Source: Variovorax boronicumulans (GTDB lineage: Bacteria; Pseudomonadota; Gammaproteobacteria; Burkholderiales; Burkholderiaceae_C). Taken from it: a stretch of 64,000 nucleotides of DNA. Both the position numbers and the translations under genes were made by a program. The DNA lies in the NCBI RefSeq assembly GCF_007677875.1, contig NZ_VEDO01000014.1, positions 86,712 to 150,711 on the forward strand. Direction: 5' to 3'. The notes beneath the pieces were generated by a model. The model did not search any database, was not told the DNA's origin, and saw only the letters and a list, made by a program, of their open reading frames with translations. Of this stretch, positions 28,022-41,007 are shown one piece after another; positions within the stretch are counted from its first letter, which is position 1, and every line of letters starts with the position of its first letter.

Positions 28022-29841
28022 GCAGTGGTCTCCGGCTGGCGGTTCAGGGCTTGGGTGATGGCGCCGGCGATGAAGCGCGCCGTGATCGGCGTGCCGTCGA
28101 AATGCAGCACGCGCACGAGGCGTGCCGGGTCGGCGTCGAGCTCGTTGACGAGCAGGCTGCGCATCTGTGCGTCGCGGTTCTGCTCCACCACGAAAACGCG
28201 TTCGTGCGCGGCGATGAAGCGGCGGACCGAGGCCGGGAATGGGAAGGCGCGCAGGCGCATGGCGTCCACGTGCACGCCGGCTGCGGCCAGTTGCTGCAAG
28301 GCCTCGTCCATGGCCGGACTCGTGGAGCCGAAGTACAGCACGCCGAGCGGTGTGGCCTGCGCGGCCGCGCGCTCCACGGGCGCAGGCACGAGGTCGGCCG
28401 CGGTGGCGAACTTGCGCAGCAGCCGCTCGACGTTGTAGACGTAGTCCGGCCCGCGCTCGGAGTAGCGCGCGTAGGCGTCGCGCGTGGTGCCGCGCGTGAA
28501 GTAGGCGCCTTTGCTTTCGTGCGTGCCGGGCAGCGTGCGCCAGGGGATGCCGTCGCCGTCCACGTCCTTGTAGCGGCCGAAGTCGCGGCCGGCTTCCAGC
28601 ATCTCGGCCGTCATGAGCTTGCCGCGGTCGTAGCTGCGGCCCTCTTCCCAGTGGAAGGGTTCGCACAGGCGCTGGTTCATGCCGATGTCCAGGTCGGTCA
28701 TCACGAACACGGGCGTCTGAAGCCGGTCTGCGAGGTCCAGTGCCGCGGCGGCATGCTCGAAGCATTCGCGCGGGTCTTCGGGGAACAGCAGCACATGCTT
28801 GGTGTCGCCGTGCGAGGCGTAGGCGCAGGCCAGGAGGTCGGCCTGCTGCGTGCGCGTGGGCATGCCCGTGGACGGGCCGCCGCGCTGCACGTTGACGATG
28901 GTCACGGGGATCTCGGCAAAGTAGGCCAGCCCGATGAACTCGGTCATCAGCGAGACACCGGGCCCCGAGGTGGCCGTGAACGCGCGCGCGCCGTTCCAGC
29001 CCGCACCCACCACCATGCCGATGGAGGCGATTTCGTCCTCGGCCTGCACGATGGCGTAGCGGCGTTCGCCGGTTTCCTTGTCTTCGCGGAACTTCGTGCA
29101 ATAGGACTGGAAGGCCTCGGCCACCGAGGACGAGGGCGTGATCGGGTACCAGGCCGCCACCGTGGCGCCGCCGTACACGCAGCCCAGCGCTGCGGCGCTG
29201 TTGCCGTCCACGAAGATGCGCTGGCCCACCTTGTCGGCCCGGCGCACGCGGATCGGCAGCGGCGCCTGCAGGTGCTCCTGCGCGAAGTCGCGGCCCAGGT
29301 GCAGCGCGCGCACGTTGGAGGCCAAGAGCTTCTCCTTGCCCTTGTACTGCTCGCCGAACAGGTCGACGATGACCTCGGCCTCGATGTCCAGCAGCACCGA
29401 CACCGCGCCCACGTAGATGATGTTCTTGAACAGCTGGCGCTGGCGCGGGTCGCTGTAGACCGCGTTGGCGATCTCGGTCAGCGGCATGCCGATCACCGTG
29501 ATGTCGCTGCGCAGGCGCGCGGGCGGCACGGGCCGCGTGCTGTCGTAGAACAAATAGCCGCCCGGCTCGATCTCGGCCAGGTCGTCGGCCCAGGTCTGCG
29601 GGTTCATGGCCACCATCATGTCGATGCCGCCGCGCCGGCCCAGGTGGCCGGCCTCGCTGACGCGCACCTCGTACCAGGTCGGCAGGCCCTGGATGTTGCT
29701 GGGGAAGATGTTGCGCGGGCTCACGGGCACGCCCATGCGCAGGATGGCTTTGGCGAACAGTTCGTTGGCCGAGGCCGAACCGGATCCGTTGACGTTGGCG
29801 AACTTGACGACGAAGTCGTTGACTGCGCTGATCGGGGTCAT
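28018..29841 (-). CDS. 2-oxoacid:acceptor oxidoreductase, fused gamma-alpha subunit
   Basis: A 607-residue protein. Residues 1-190 are the gamma domain (VKFANVNGSGSASANELFAK, IQGLPTWYEVRVSEAGHLG). From about 210 follows the alpha (pyrimidine-binding) domain, with the substrate motif WYPITPSSS at 231-239, GWNGARAFTATSGPG and SLMTEFIGLAYFAEIP. This is the KorA-type arrangement. It overlaps its partners by four bases on each side (ATGA at 29838-29841 and 28018-28021), so the three proteins are made from one message. Confidence 0.88.
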   Translation of the reverse strand: MTPISAVNDFVVKFANVNGSGSASANELFAKAILRMGVPVSPRNIFPSNIQGLPTWYEVRVSEAGHLGRRGGIDMMVAMNPQTWADDLAEIEPGGYLFYDSTRPVPPARLRSDITVIGMPLTEIANAVYSDPRQRQLFKNIIYVGAVSVLLDIEAEVIVDLFGEQYKGKEKLLASNVRALHLGRDFAQEHLQAPLPIRVRRADKVGQRIFVDGNSAAALGCVYGGATVAAWYPITPSSSVAEAFQSYCTKFREDKETGERRYAIVQAEDEIASIGMVVGAGWNGARAFTATSGPGVSLMTEFIGLAYFAEIPVTIVNVQRGGPSTGMPTRTQQADLLACAYASHGDTKHVLLFPEDPRECFEHAAAALDLADRLQTPVFVMTDLDIGMNQRLCEPFHWEEGRSYDRGKLMTAEMLEAGRDFGRYKDVDGDGIPWRTLPGTHESKGAYFTRGTTRDAYARYSERGPDYVYNVERLLRKFATAADLVPAPVERAAAQATPLGVLYFGSTSPAMDEALQQLAAAGVHVDAMRLRAFPFPASVRRFIAAHERVFVVEQNRDAQMRSLLVNELDADPARLVRVLHFDGTPITARFIAGAITQALNRQPETTA

Positions 29842-31643
29842 GCGTGGGCTCCCTGGCACGCGCCCGCCTGCGCCGTCTTGAACAGGAACTTCTGCATGTC
29901 CCAGGCACCGGTCGGGCAGCGCTCGGCGCACAGGCCGCAGTGCAGACACAGGTCCTCGTCCTTGGCCATCACGCGGCCAGTCTTGAGCGGATCGGAGACG
30001 TACAGGTCCTGGTCCGGATGCAGCGCCGGGGCCTTCAGGCGCTGACGCAGCTCGGCCTCCTCGCCCGGCGCCGTGAAGCTGATGCAGTCCATCGGGCAGA
30101 TGTCCATGCAGGCATCGCACTCGATGCAGGCCTCCTGTGCGAACACGGTCTGCACGTCGCAGTTCAGGCAGCGCTGCGCCTCCTTGAAGGCAGTGGCGGC
30201 GTCGAAGCCCAGCTCCACCTCCACACGGATGCTGGCCAGCGCGACCTCGGCCTGCGCCCACGGCACCTTGAAGCGGGCATCGGGCGCCACGGCGTTGTCG
30301 TAGCTCCACTCGTGGATGCCCATCTTGGTGGACACCAGGTTGCTGGTGGGCGCCGGCCGGGCCTGCACCGGCTCGCCCTGCAGGAAGCGGTCGATGGAGA
30401 TGGCGGCCTCGTGGCCATGGGCGACGGCCGTGATGATGTTCTTGGGGCCGAAGGCCGCGTCGCCGCCGAAGAACACCCGGGGCAGCGAGGACTGGAAGGT
30501 CTGAGCGTCCAGCACGGGCAGGCCGTTCTCGTGGAAGGCGATGCCACAGCCGCGCTCGATCCAGGGGAAGGCGTTCTCCTGGCCGACCGCGATCAGCACC
30601 TCGTCGCAGGGCAGCAGCACCTCGGCATCGCCGGTCGGCACGAGCTGGCGCCGGCCGCGCGCATCGACCTCGGCGCGCACGATCTGGAAACGCATGCCGG
30701 TCAGCCGTCCGCCTTCGTGCACGAAGGCCACGGGCACGTGGTAGTTCAGGATCGGGATGCCCTCGTGCTGCGCATCCTCCTTCTCCCAGGGCGAGGCCTT
30801 CATCTCGTCGAAGCCGCTGCGCACCACGACCTTGACGTCCTCGCCGCCCAGTCGCCGCGCCGAACGGCAGCAGTCCATGGCCGTGTTGCCGCCGCCCAGC
30901 ACCAGCACGCGCCGGCCGGTCTGCGTGACATGGCCGAACGAGACCGAGGCCAGCCAGTCGATGCCGATGTGGATGTGGGCAGCGGCTTCCTGCCGGCCTG
31001 GCAGGTCCAGGTCGCGCCCGCGCGGCGCGCCGCAGCCGACGAAGACGGCATCGAAGTCCTGCGCCAGCAGGCCGGCCATGGAGTCGACGCGCTCGCCGCC
31101 GCGGAATTCCACGCCCAGGTCCAGCACGTAGCCGGTCTCCTCGTCGATGACCTCCTCGGGCAGCCGGAAGCGCGGGATCTGCGTGCGGATGAAGCCGCCC
31201 GCCTTGGCCTCGCCGTCGAACACCGTCACGGCGTAGCCCAGCGGCGCCAGGTCGCGCGCCACGGTCAGCGCGGCCGGGCCGGCGCCGATGCAGGCCACGC
31301 GCTTGCCGTTGCGCGGCGCCGGCTGGGGCATGCGCCCGCGCACCTCGCCCTTCATGTCGGCCGCCACCCGCTTGAGCCGGCAGATCGCCACCGGTTCAGG
31401 CTGCGCCTGGCTGGCCTCCTCGACGCGGCCGCGACGGCAAGCCGGCTCGCAGGGCCGGTCGCAGGTGCGGCCCAGGATGCCGGGGAACACGTTGGACTCC
31501 CAGTTGACCATGTAGGCGTCGGCATAGCGGCCTTGGCCGATCAGGCGGATGTACTCGGGAACGGGGGTGTGGGCGGGGCAGGCCCATTGGCAGTCGACGA
31601 CCTTGTGGAAATAAGACGGACTGGCTACTTGCGTTGGCTGCAA
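29838..31643 (-). CDS. GltD-like FAD/NAD(P) oxidoreductase with C-terminal 2[4Fe-4S] ferredoxin domain
   Basis: A 601-residue electron-transfer protein. N-terminal cysteines (Cys18, Cys22, Cys61, Cys65, Cys69) match the Fe-S domain of glutamate synthase small-subunit proteins. GAGPAA at 120-125 binds FAD, VLVLGGGNTAMDC binds NAD(P)H, and the C-terminus has two ferredoxin motifs, CIECDACMDICPMDC and CLHCGLCAERCP. A TTG at 31641-31643 is chosen because TAGGAGA lies at the right distance upstream; a GTG at 31682 lacks one. It would link the 2-oxoacid oxidoreductase to NAD(P)H, possibly replacing a free ferredoxin. Confidence 0.87.
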   Translation of the reverse strand: MQPTQVASPSYFHKVVDCQWACPAHTPVPEYIRLIGQGRYADAYMVNWESNVFPGILGRTCDRPCEPACRRGRVEEASQAQPEPVAICRLKRVAADMKGEVRGRMPQPAPRNGKRVACIGAGPAALTVARDLAPLGYAVTVFDGEAKAGGFIRTQIPRFRLPEEVIDEETGYVLDLGVEFRGGERVDSMAGLLAQDFDAVFVGCGAPRGRDLDLPGRQEAAAHIHIGIDWLASVSFGHVTQTGRRVLVLGGGNTAMDCCRSARRLGGEDVKVVVRSGFDEMKASPWEKEDAQHEGIPILNYHVPVAFVHEGGRLTGMRFQIVRAEVDARGRRQLVPTGDAEVLLPCDEVLIAVGQENAFPWIERGCGIAFHENGLPVLDAQTFQSSLPRVFFGGDAAFGPKNIITAVAHGHEAAISIDRFLQGEPVQARPAPTSNLVSTKMGIHEWSYDNAVAPDARFKVPWAQAEVALASIRVEVELGFDAATAFKEAQRCLNCDVQTVFAQEACIECDACMDICPMDCISFTAPGEEAELRQRLKAPALHPDQDLYVSDPLKTGRVMAKDEDLCLHCGLCAERCPTGAWDMQKFLFKTAQAGACQGAHA

Positions 31644-31861
31644 TCTTTTGTCTCCTAGGGTCCAGCGGTGCCGGGAGCCCACTGGTCAGACCAGTCTACG
31701 CGTGGGGGGCTTGGCAGGCCTACGGTGAATCCCGCACCCTTGGCGCCTGCGCAAACGCACGTCTGGCGCGCCAATCCATCCGGGTATTCGCTATAGTTGT
31801 GCGCAGTAACGCCTTGAAACGTCCGGGCGCTGCCGCACCCACTCTTCTGCACGAGGTTGCC

Positions 31862-32369
31862 ATGACCCTGACCCTGGCCAAGCTGCTCCGCCTGTCCGTG
31901 CTCCTGCTGGCCTGTCTGACGCCAGGCTGGGCCGCCGCGCTGGACCAACCTGCGGGCGAGGTGGTGCTGACCATCAGCGGCAAGGTCGGCCAGCCCAATG
32001 CCGGCCGGCGCGCGGTGTTCGACATGGCCATGCTGGAGAAGCTGCCCCAGCACAGCTTTTCCACCAACACGCCCTGGCACGCCGGCCCCACGCGCTTCAC
32101 TGGCCCGCTGCTGCGCGATGTGCTGGCTGCCGCGGGTGCCAACGGCAGCAAGCTCGTCGCTGTGGCGCTGAACGACTACAAGACCGACATTCCGTTCACC
32201 GACGCGGCCCGCTACGACGTGATCGTCGCTGCTCAACGACAAGCCCATGCCGGTGCGCGAGAAGGGGCCGCTGTTCATCGTCTACCCGTTCGACAGCAAG
32301 GCCGAGCTCAAGGCCGAAACCTTCTACAACCGTTCGGCCTGGCAGTTGCACCAGTTGCAGGTGCAGTGA
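31862..32369 (+). pseudogene. Periplasmic sulfite-oxidase-fold (oxidoreductase molybdopterin-binding) protein, frameshifted
   Basis: The gene starts at an ATG with a signal peptide ([18 protein letters not shown]) and continues [36 protein letters not shown] and [11 protein letters not shown], a small SUOX-like fold. After RYDVIVA at about 32230 the frame changes. The rest of the family sequence, [20 protein letters not shown] and [15 protein letters not shown], is read in another frame to a TGA at 32367-32369. The span is 3n+1, so one extra base or two or five lost bases would explain it. In related genomes this small protein precedes a hybrid kinase, as here. It may be broken, or a sequencing error. 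Confidence 0.75.
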
Positions 32370-32427
32370 CGCGGCCGAACGCTCCAACGACGACCGGGCC
32401 CCACCCCCCGGTCCCTGCTCCCTTCGC

Positions 32428-35400
32428 ATGCCGCGCAGCCAACGTCTCCTGCGCCTGCTGATCGCCAGCCTGGTGCTGGTCTACATCGCCATCGGCGTGC
32501 TGCAGTACCGGCAGTACCGGGCGCTGGACGATGTGATGCGCCGCGGCGACATCAATGCGCTGTGGACCTTCGCGCAGCTCAACGTCGAGTACGAGCGCTT
32601 CGATCACGCACTGAATGCGCACCTGCTGGATGCGGCTGCCATGCCGCACAGCCAGCTGCAGCTGCGCTACGACGTGTTCATCAGCCGCGTCGGAGCGGTT
32701 GACACCGGCAGCGCTTTTCAGCTCATGCGCGACGACCCGGCCTACCAGCAGGGGATGGACACGCTGCGCCGCTTCATCGCAGACGGCGACCAGGTGCTCG
32801 GCCCGAACGCGCCGGCAAACCCGGCGCGCACAGCGCTGGAGGCGCTGCGCGAGCAGTACCAGGCGATCCGCGCGCCGGTGCGTGACATGTCTCTGGCTGC
32901 CACGCAGTCGTCCGGCGAGCTGACCGACCAGCGCAACCGCGAGGTCCAGGCGCAGACCCTGCAGACCGGCGTCCTGACCGCCTTCCAGTGCGTGCTCACG
33001 CTTCTGCTGGCCGCCGCGATGGCCCGCCAATTTGCCGCCCGCCAGCGCGCCAGTGCGCAGGCGCTGAAGGCGCAGGGCGAGCTCGTGGCCTCGCTCCAGC
33101 GCAGCGAAGAGGCGCTGGAGGCGCGCGTGCACGAACGCACCGCCGCGCTGGAGGCGGCCAACGAAACCCTGCGCGCCCAGGAGGGTGCGCTGCGCCAGGC
33201 CCAGGCGCGTGCAGAGCAGGCATCGCAGATGAAGTCCGATTTCCTGGCCAACATGAGCCATGAGATCCGCACGCCCCTCAACGCGGTCATCGGCATGAGC
33301 CACCTGATGCTGCGCACCGAGCTCACGGCTCGCCAGCGCGACTATGTGCGCAAGACCCAGCGCTCGGGCCAGCACCTGCTGGACCTGATCAACGACATCC
33401 TCGATTTCAGCAAGATCGAAGCCGGCAAGCTCGAGGTCGAGAGCGTGGACTTCGACCTGCAGAACGTGCTGGACGGCGTGGCCGACCTGGTCGGCGAGAA
33501 GGCCACGGCCAAGGGCCTGGAACTGGTGTTCGACACCGAGGGCGCGGTGCTGCCGCGCCGGCTGCGCGGCGACCCGCTGCGCCTGGGTCAGATCCTCATC
33601 AATTACGCCAGCAATGCCATCAAGTTCACCGAACAGGGCGAGGTGGTCGTGCGGGTGCGTCACCAGGTGCTGGCCGATGGCGCCGTGCTGTTGCGCGCGG
33701 AGGTGCGCGACACCGGCATCGGCATGACCGAGGAGCAGCGCGCGCGGCTGTTCCAGTCCTTCCAGCAGGCCGACAGCTCCACCACGCGCAAGCACGGCGG
33801 GACGGGCCTGGGCTTGGCGATCTCCAAAAAGCTGGCCGAACTCATGGGCGGCGAGGTCGGCGTGGAAAGCCGCCCCGGCCAGGGCAGTACTTTCTGGTTC
33901 ACCGCGCGGCTGCTGTTCAGCCAGGAGGCCGAGACGCCGCGGATGTCGATTCCGGACCTGCGCGGGCGCCCTGTGCTGGTGGTGGACGACAGCCCGACCG
34001 CGCGCGAGATCCTGGGCACCATGCTCGAGCAGATGCACTGCAGCGTGGCACAGGCCGCGGGCGGCGCCGAGGCGCTGGCGCTGGCGCGCGCGGCGCAGCA
34101 GGCCGGCCGGCCGTTCGAAGTCGCCTTCCTGGACTGGCGCATGCCCGACATGGACGGCGTTGCGCTGGCCGAGCAGCTGGCGCGGCTGCCCTCCCCGCCC
34201 GCGCCCGTGATCGTCACGGCCCACGGCCGTGAGGAGGTGGCCCAGGACGCGCAGCGTGTGGGCGTGGAGCTGCTGCTGGTCAAGCCGGTCAACCCATCGC
34301 TGCTGTTCGAGACCGCAATGCGCGCGCTGTCGCTGGCCCAGCCCACCGCCGAGCCACCGGCACGCGCACCCGTGCAGTCCGACGCGCCCCATCTGGCGCC
34401 ACTGCGCGGCGCGTTGGTGCTGCTGGTGGACGACAACGACCTGAACCGCCAGATCGGCACCGAACTGCTGGAGGCCGTGGGCATCCAGGTCGAGGTGGCC
34501 GAAGACGGCCAGCAGGCCCTGGACCGGCTGGCCGCCAAGCCCTACGAACTCGTGCTGATGGACATGCAGATGCCGGTCATGGACGGACTGGAGGCCACGC
34601 GCGCGATCCGGCGCGACCCGCGCTGGCAGCAGCTGCCCGTGCTGGCCATGACGGCCAATGCCATGGCCATCGACCGCCAGCGTTGCCTGGAGGCCGGCAT
34701 GAACAGCCACATCGCCAAGCCGATCAATCCGAACGAGCTCTACGCCCAGCTGCTCCAGTGGCTGCCCCGGCGCGAGCGCGCGGCGCCGCCGCCAGCCGTT
34801 GCCGCTGCCGAGCCGCCGCAGGACGCCCTGCCGGCCGATGACGCCCTGCTGCGCATCCCCGGCCTGGACGCCGCCTCCGGCCTGCGCCGCGTGCTGCAGC
34901 GGCGCAGCACCTACGACGGCCTGCTGCGCCGCTTCGTCGACGGCCAGGCCGGTGCCGTTGCCACCGCGCGCGCCGCGCTGGGCGCGGGCGACCGCACGCA
35001 GGCGCAGCGCCTGCTGCACACGCTGAAGGGCACGGCGGCCACCATCGGTGCGGGCCCGCTGGCGCAGGCCGCGCAGGCGGCGGAAATCATGCTGAGCCAG
35101 CCGCCGCGTGACGCGGCCGAGGAAGAACGCCTGCTGGCCGCGTGCGAGGCGCTGTGCGTTCCGCTCGTGGCGGCACTGCGCCAGGCGCTGGCGGCCCAGG
35201 AAGCAGCCAGCATGCCGGCCACTGTCCAGACGGTGGACTGGGCCGCCGTGGGCCCGCTGGCCGAACGTCTGCAGGCTTTGCTCGAGCAGGACGACGCCGA
35301 TGCCATCGACCTGTTCCAACGCCATGCCGCCGCGTTGCGCCCCGCCCTCGGCGAGCGCTACGCCGCCATCGCGAAGGCCATCGGCGACTTCGACTTCGGC

Positions 35401-35451
35401 GGTGCCGCGCAGCAACTGCGCGACGCGCTGCCTGTGGCGGTGCGGCTTTAA
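32428..35451 (+). CDS. Hybrid sensor histidine kinase (HK-REC-REC-Hpt)
   Basis: A 1007-residue inner-membrane kinase. Membrane helices at about 7-25 and 181-200 bracket a 155-residue helical periplasmic sensor without a known fold, followed by a coiled coil to about 265. The phospho-accepting His278 lies in MSHEIRTP, with the ATPase boxes DTGIGM and GGTGLGLAI. Receiver Asp569 is in LDWRMPD and Asp712 in [11 protein letters not shown], and the Hpt His864 in [15 protein letters not shown]-terminal tail after the Hpt ([27 protein letters not shown]) is shared with the kinase at 50586. The periplasmic protein encoded just upstream may feed its sensor. No output gene is adjacent. Confidence 0.9.
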   Translation: MPRSQRLLRLLIASLVLVYIAIGVLQYRQYRALDDVMRRGDINALWTFAQLNVEYERFDHALNAHLLDAAAMPHSQLQLRYDVFISRVGAVDTGSAFQLMRDDPAYQQGMDTLRRFIADGDQVLGPNAPANPARTALEALREQYQAIRAPVRDMSLAATQSSGELTDQRNREVQAQTLQTGVLTAFQCVLTLLLAAAMARQFAARQRASAQALKAQGELVASLQRSEEALEARVHERTAALEAANETLRAQEGALRQAQARAEQASQMKSDFLANMSHEIRTPLNAVIGMSHLMLRTELTARQRDYVRKTQRSGQHLLDLINDILDFSKIEAGKLEVESVDFDLQNVLDGVADLVGEKATAKGLELVFDTEGAVLPRRLRGDPLRLGQILINYASNAIKFTEQGEVVVRVRHQVLADGAVLLRAEVRDTGIGMTEEQRARLFQSFQQADSSTTRKHGGTGLGLAISKKLAELMGGEVGVESRPGQGSTFWFTARLLFSQEAETPRMSIPDLRGRPVLVVDDSPTAREILGTMLEQMHCSVAQAAGGAEALALARAAQQAGRPFEVAFLDWRMPDMDGVALAEQLARLPSPPAPVIVTAHGREEVAQDAQRVGVELLLVKPVNPSLLFETAMRALSLAQPTAEPPARAPVQSDAPHLAPLRGALVLLVDDNDLNRQIGTELLEAVGIQVEVAEDGQQALDRLAAKPYELVLMDMQMPVMDGLEATRAIRRDPRWQQLPVLAMTANAMAIDRQRCLEAGMNSHIAKPINPNELYAQLLQWLPRRERAAPPPAVAAAEPPQDALPADDALLRIPGLDAASGLRRVLQRRSTYDGLLRRFVDGQAGAVATARAALGAGDRTQAQRLLHTLKGTAATIGAGPLAQAAQAAEIMLSQPPRDAAEEERLLAACEALCVPLVAALRQALAAQEAASMPATVQTVDWAAVGPLAERLQALLEQDDADAIDLFQRHAAALRPALGERYAAIAKAIGDFDFGGAAQQLRDALPVAVRL

Positions 35452-35927
35452 GCCGGCAACGCCAGCGCTGCCGCCACCTCGGGCGGTGCCTGCACCAGCT
35501 CGATCAGCACGCCCTCGCCCGCGATCGGGAAGACCTCGTTGGCCTTGGGATGCAGGAAGCAGATGTCGTAGCCGGCCGCGCCCTTGCGGATGCCGCCCGG
35601 CGCGAAACGCACGCCCTGGGCCGTGAGCCATTCCACGGCCTTGGGCAGGTCGTCGATCCACAGGCCCACGTGGTTCAGCGGTGTGGTGTGCACGGCCGGC
35701 TTCTTCTCGGGGTCCAGTGGCTGCATGAGGTCGACTTCGACCTTGGTCGGGCCGCTGCCGATGGCGCAGATGTCTTCGTCCACGTTCTCGCTCTCGCTGC
35801 GGAAGTTGCCCGTGACCGTGAGGCCCAGCATCTCGACCCAGAGCTTTTGCAGGCGCTGCTTGTCGGGGCCGCCGATGGCGATCTGCTGGACGCCCAGCAC
35901 GCGGAAGGGACGTTGGTTGGTGCTCAT
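35448..35927 (-). CDS. VOC-family protein, candidate methylmalonyl-CoA epimerase
   Basis: A 159-residue protein with two betaalphabeta-betabetabeta modules. The second half ([39 protein letters not shown]) closely follows methylmalonyl-CoA epimerases, with metal ligands His86 and Glu143 and the segment [11 protein letters not shown]. The first ligand position, usually His in HIGIAV, is Gln15 here (VQQIAIGG), which is odd. It lies in a region encoding propionyl-CoA carboxylase, mutase and MeaB, where an epimerase is needed to interconvert (S)- and (R)-methylmalonyl-CoA. A glyoxalase-like enzyme is the alternative. The start overlaps the bioB stop by four bases. Confidence 0.7.
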   Translation of the reverse strand: MSTNQRPFRVLGVQQIAIGGPDKQRLQKLWVEMLGLTVTGNFRSESENVDEDICAIGSGPTKVEVDLMQPLDPEKKPAVHTTPLNHVGLWIDDLPKAVEWLTAQGVRFAPGGIRKGAAGYDICFLHPKANEVFPIAGEGVLIELVQAPPEVAAALALPA

Positions 35928-36979
35928 GCGTGTTGCTCCTGTTCGATGGAAATGGGGCGGGTGGCGTAGCCCAGCTTGTCCAGCAGCCGGCGGTCGGCGT
36001 CTGCGTCGGGGTTGCCCGTCACGAGCAGCTTGTCGCCGTAGAAGATGGAATTGGCGCCGGCCAGGAAGCACAGCGCCTGCACCGGTTCGCCCAGCTGCTG
36101 GCGGCCGGCCGACAGGCGCACGCGCGCGGTCGGCATGGTGATGCGCGCAACCGCGATCACGCGCACGAAATCCAGCGGGTCGATGGGCGGCGCGTCGGCC
36201 AGCGGCGTGCCGGGCACGCGCACCAGGCTGTTGATGGGCACCGACTCGGGGTAGGGGTCGAGGTTGGCCAGCTGCGCGATCAGGCCGGCGCGGTGCACGG
36301 GTGCCTCACCCATGCCCACGATGCCGCCGCAGCACACTTTGACGCCGGCCGCACGCACATGGGCCAGCGTGTCGAGCCGGTCCTGGTAGCTGCGTGTGTC
36401 GACGATGTCGGCGTAGTGCTCGGGCGCGGTATCGAGGTTGTGGTTGTAATAGTCCAGTCCCGCATCGCGCAGCGCCACGGCCTGGTGCTTCTCGAGCATG
36501 CCCAGCGTGGCGCAAGACTGCAGGCCGAGGTCCTTCACGGTGCGCACGAGCTCGGCCACTTTCTCGATGTCGCGGTCCTTGGGCGCGCGCCAGGCCGCGC
36601 CCATGCAAAAGCGCGTGGCGCCCGCGTTCTTGGCGGCCTGGGCGGCGTGGCGGACCTCGTCGACGGACATGAGTTTCTGCGCCTGCACGCCCGTGTCGAA
36701 CGCGGCCGACTGCGGGCAGTAGCCGCAGTTCTCGGGACAGCCGCCGGTCTTGACCGACAGCAGCGTGGCCAGCTCGATGTCGCCCGCGGGCCAGTGCGCG
36801 CGGTGCACGGTCTGGGCGCGGAACAGCAGTTCGTTGAACGGCAGGTCGAGCAGCGCCTGCACGTCCTCGACGCGCCAGCGCTGCGGCACTGAGTCGGTTG
36901 CCCGGCGGGGCGGTACGAACCGCACGGGCTGCTCTTGCGCGACCGGATCGGTGGGGGTCGACAGGGATTCTTGGGGCAT
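35924..36979 (-). CDS. bioB: Biotin synthase
   Basis: A 351-residue radical-SAM enzyme that inserts sulfur into dethiobiotin. The [4Fe-4S] ligands are Cys81, Cys85 and Cys88 in [13 protein letters not shown], and the [2Fe-2S] cluster region includes [20 protein letters not shown] and RLSAGR. The first 35 residues are an extra variable segment. It is co-transcribed with the epimerase-like VOC gene (ATGA overlap) and lies downstream of the biotin-dependent propionyl-CoA carboxylase genes, a sensible grouping. The 289 bases between it and pccA show no other gene. Confidence 0.96.
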   Translation of the reverse strand: MPQESLSTPTDPVAQEQPVRFVPPRRATDSVPQRWRVEDVQALLDLPFNELLFRAQTVHRAHWPAGDIELATLLSVKTGGCPENCGYCPQSAAFDTGVQAQKLMSVDEVRHAAQAAKNAGATRFCMGAAWRAPKDRDIEKVAELVRTVKDLGLQSCATLGMLEKHQAVALRDAGLDYYNHNLDTAPEHYADIVDTRSYQDRLDTLAHVRAAGVKVCCGGIVGMGEAPVHRAGLIAQLANLDPYPESVPINSLVRVPGTPLADAPPIDPLDFVRVIAVARITMPTARVRLSAGRQQLGEPVQALCFLAGANSIFYGDKLLVTGNPDADADRRLLDKLGYATRPISIEQEQHA

Positions 36980-37268
36980 CGCGTCCTTCGTGGTTTCAGC
37001 GGGATCTGCGGCGATTGTGGGAGGCCGGTGCAGCGTCTGAAAAGCCTCGCGGCGCAGAAAGTCCGCCTGTTGTTCATGCCGCCAACATCGTCCAATTCCG
37101 CCGCAGCGATGGCCGACGATCCACGGTGTTGCGCCCTTGTTCGCAGAACTTGGATGCGACCGCCCCGGCGCCGCATCCTTCTGCCGCGAACATGCGGCGA
37201 ACCACCTCGAAACCAGGGGCGCGGCGGTTGGACGATGGGCGCACTTGCGCGCGCCTACCGGCCTGGCC

Positions 37269-39309
<2,041 letters not shown>

Positions 39310-39317
<8 letters not shown>

Positions 39318-39432
39318 GGCTGGTCTCCGCGGCGAAATCGCCTGCGCACGCTGCGCGTGCCATGCAATGTGATGAAACGCCCGCTGCGCGGTCGTTTTCG
39401 CCGCGGTTGGCAATCAGGATCTTCTTGAACAT
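39310..39432 (-). CDS. 40-residue upstream reading frame made from a duplicated pccA start
   Basis: An ATG at 39430-39432 with GGAG upstream encodes MFKKILIANRGE, identical to the first 12 residues of PccA, then NDRAAGVSSHCMARAACAGD and a short tail ending at TAA 39310-39312. The stop lies a few bases inside pccA, out of frame, so ribosomes finishing it could restart at the pccA ATG. The nucleotide copies differ at three silent sites in 36 bases, so the duplication is not brand new. Whether the peptide is made is unknown. Confidence 0.45.
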
Positions 39433-39448
39433 GTTCCTGTTCTCCGTC

Positions 39449-40981
<1,533 letters not shown>

Positions 40982-41007
40982 GTCACTCCTCTAGCGGTTG
41001 TCTCTGT

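Noticed and set aside
26966..29908. Single 980-residue protein joining the beta and alpha oxidoreductase genes
   Set aside because: The upstream two thirds is an out-of-frame reading of the alpha gene. The real beta subunit starts at 28021 with the CxGCG motif.
32308..35661. 1117-residue minus-strand frame opposite the first hybrid kinase
   Set aside because: Low-complexity His/Gln/Arg/Gly/Leu composition, antisense to a kinase with complete motifs.
36980..37268. Small gene or riboswitch between bioB and pccA
   Set aside because: Frames here lack starts with ribosome sites, and no recognisable structured element such as a BirA box could be read with confidence.
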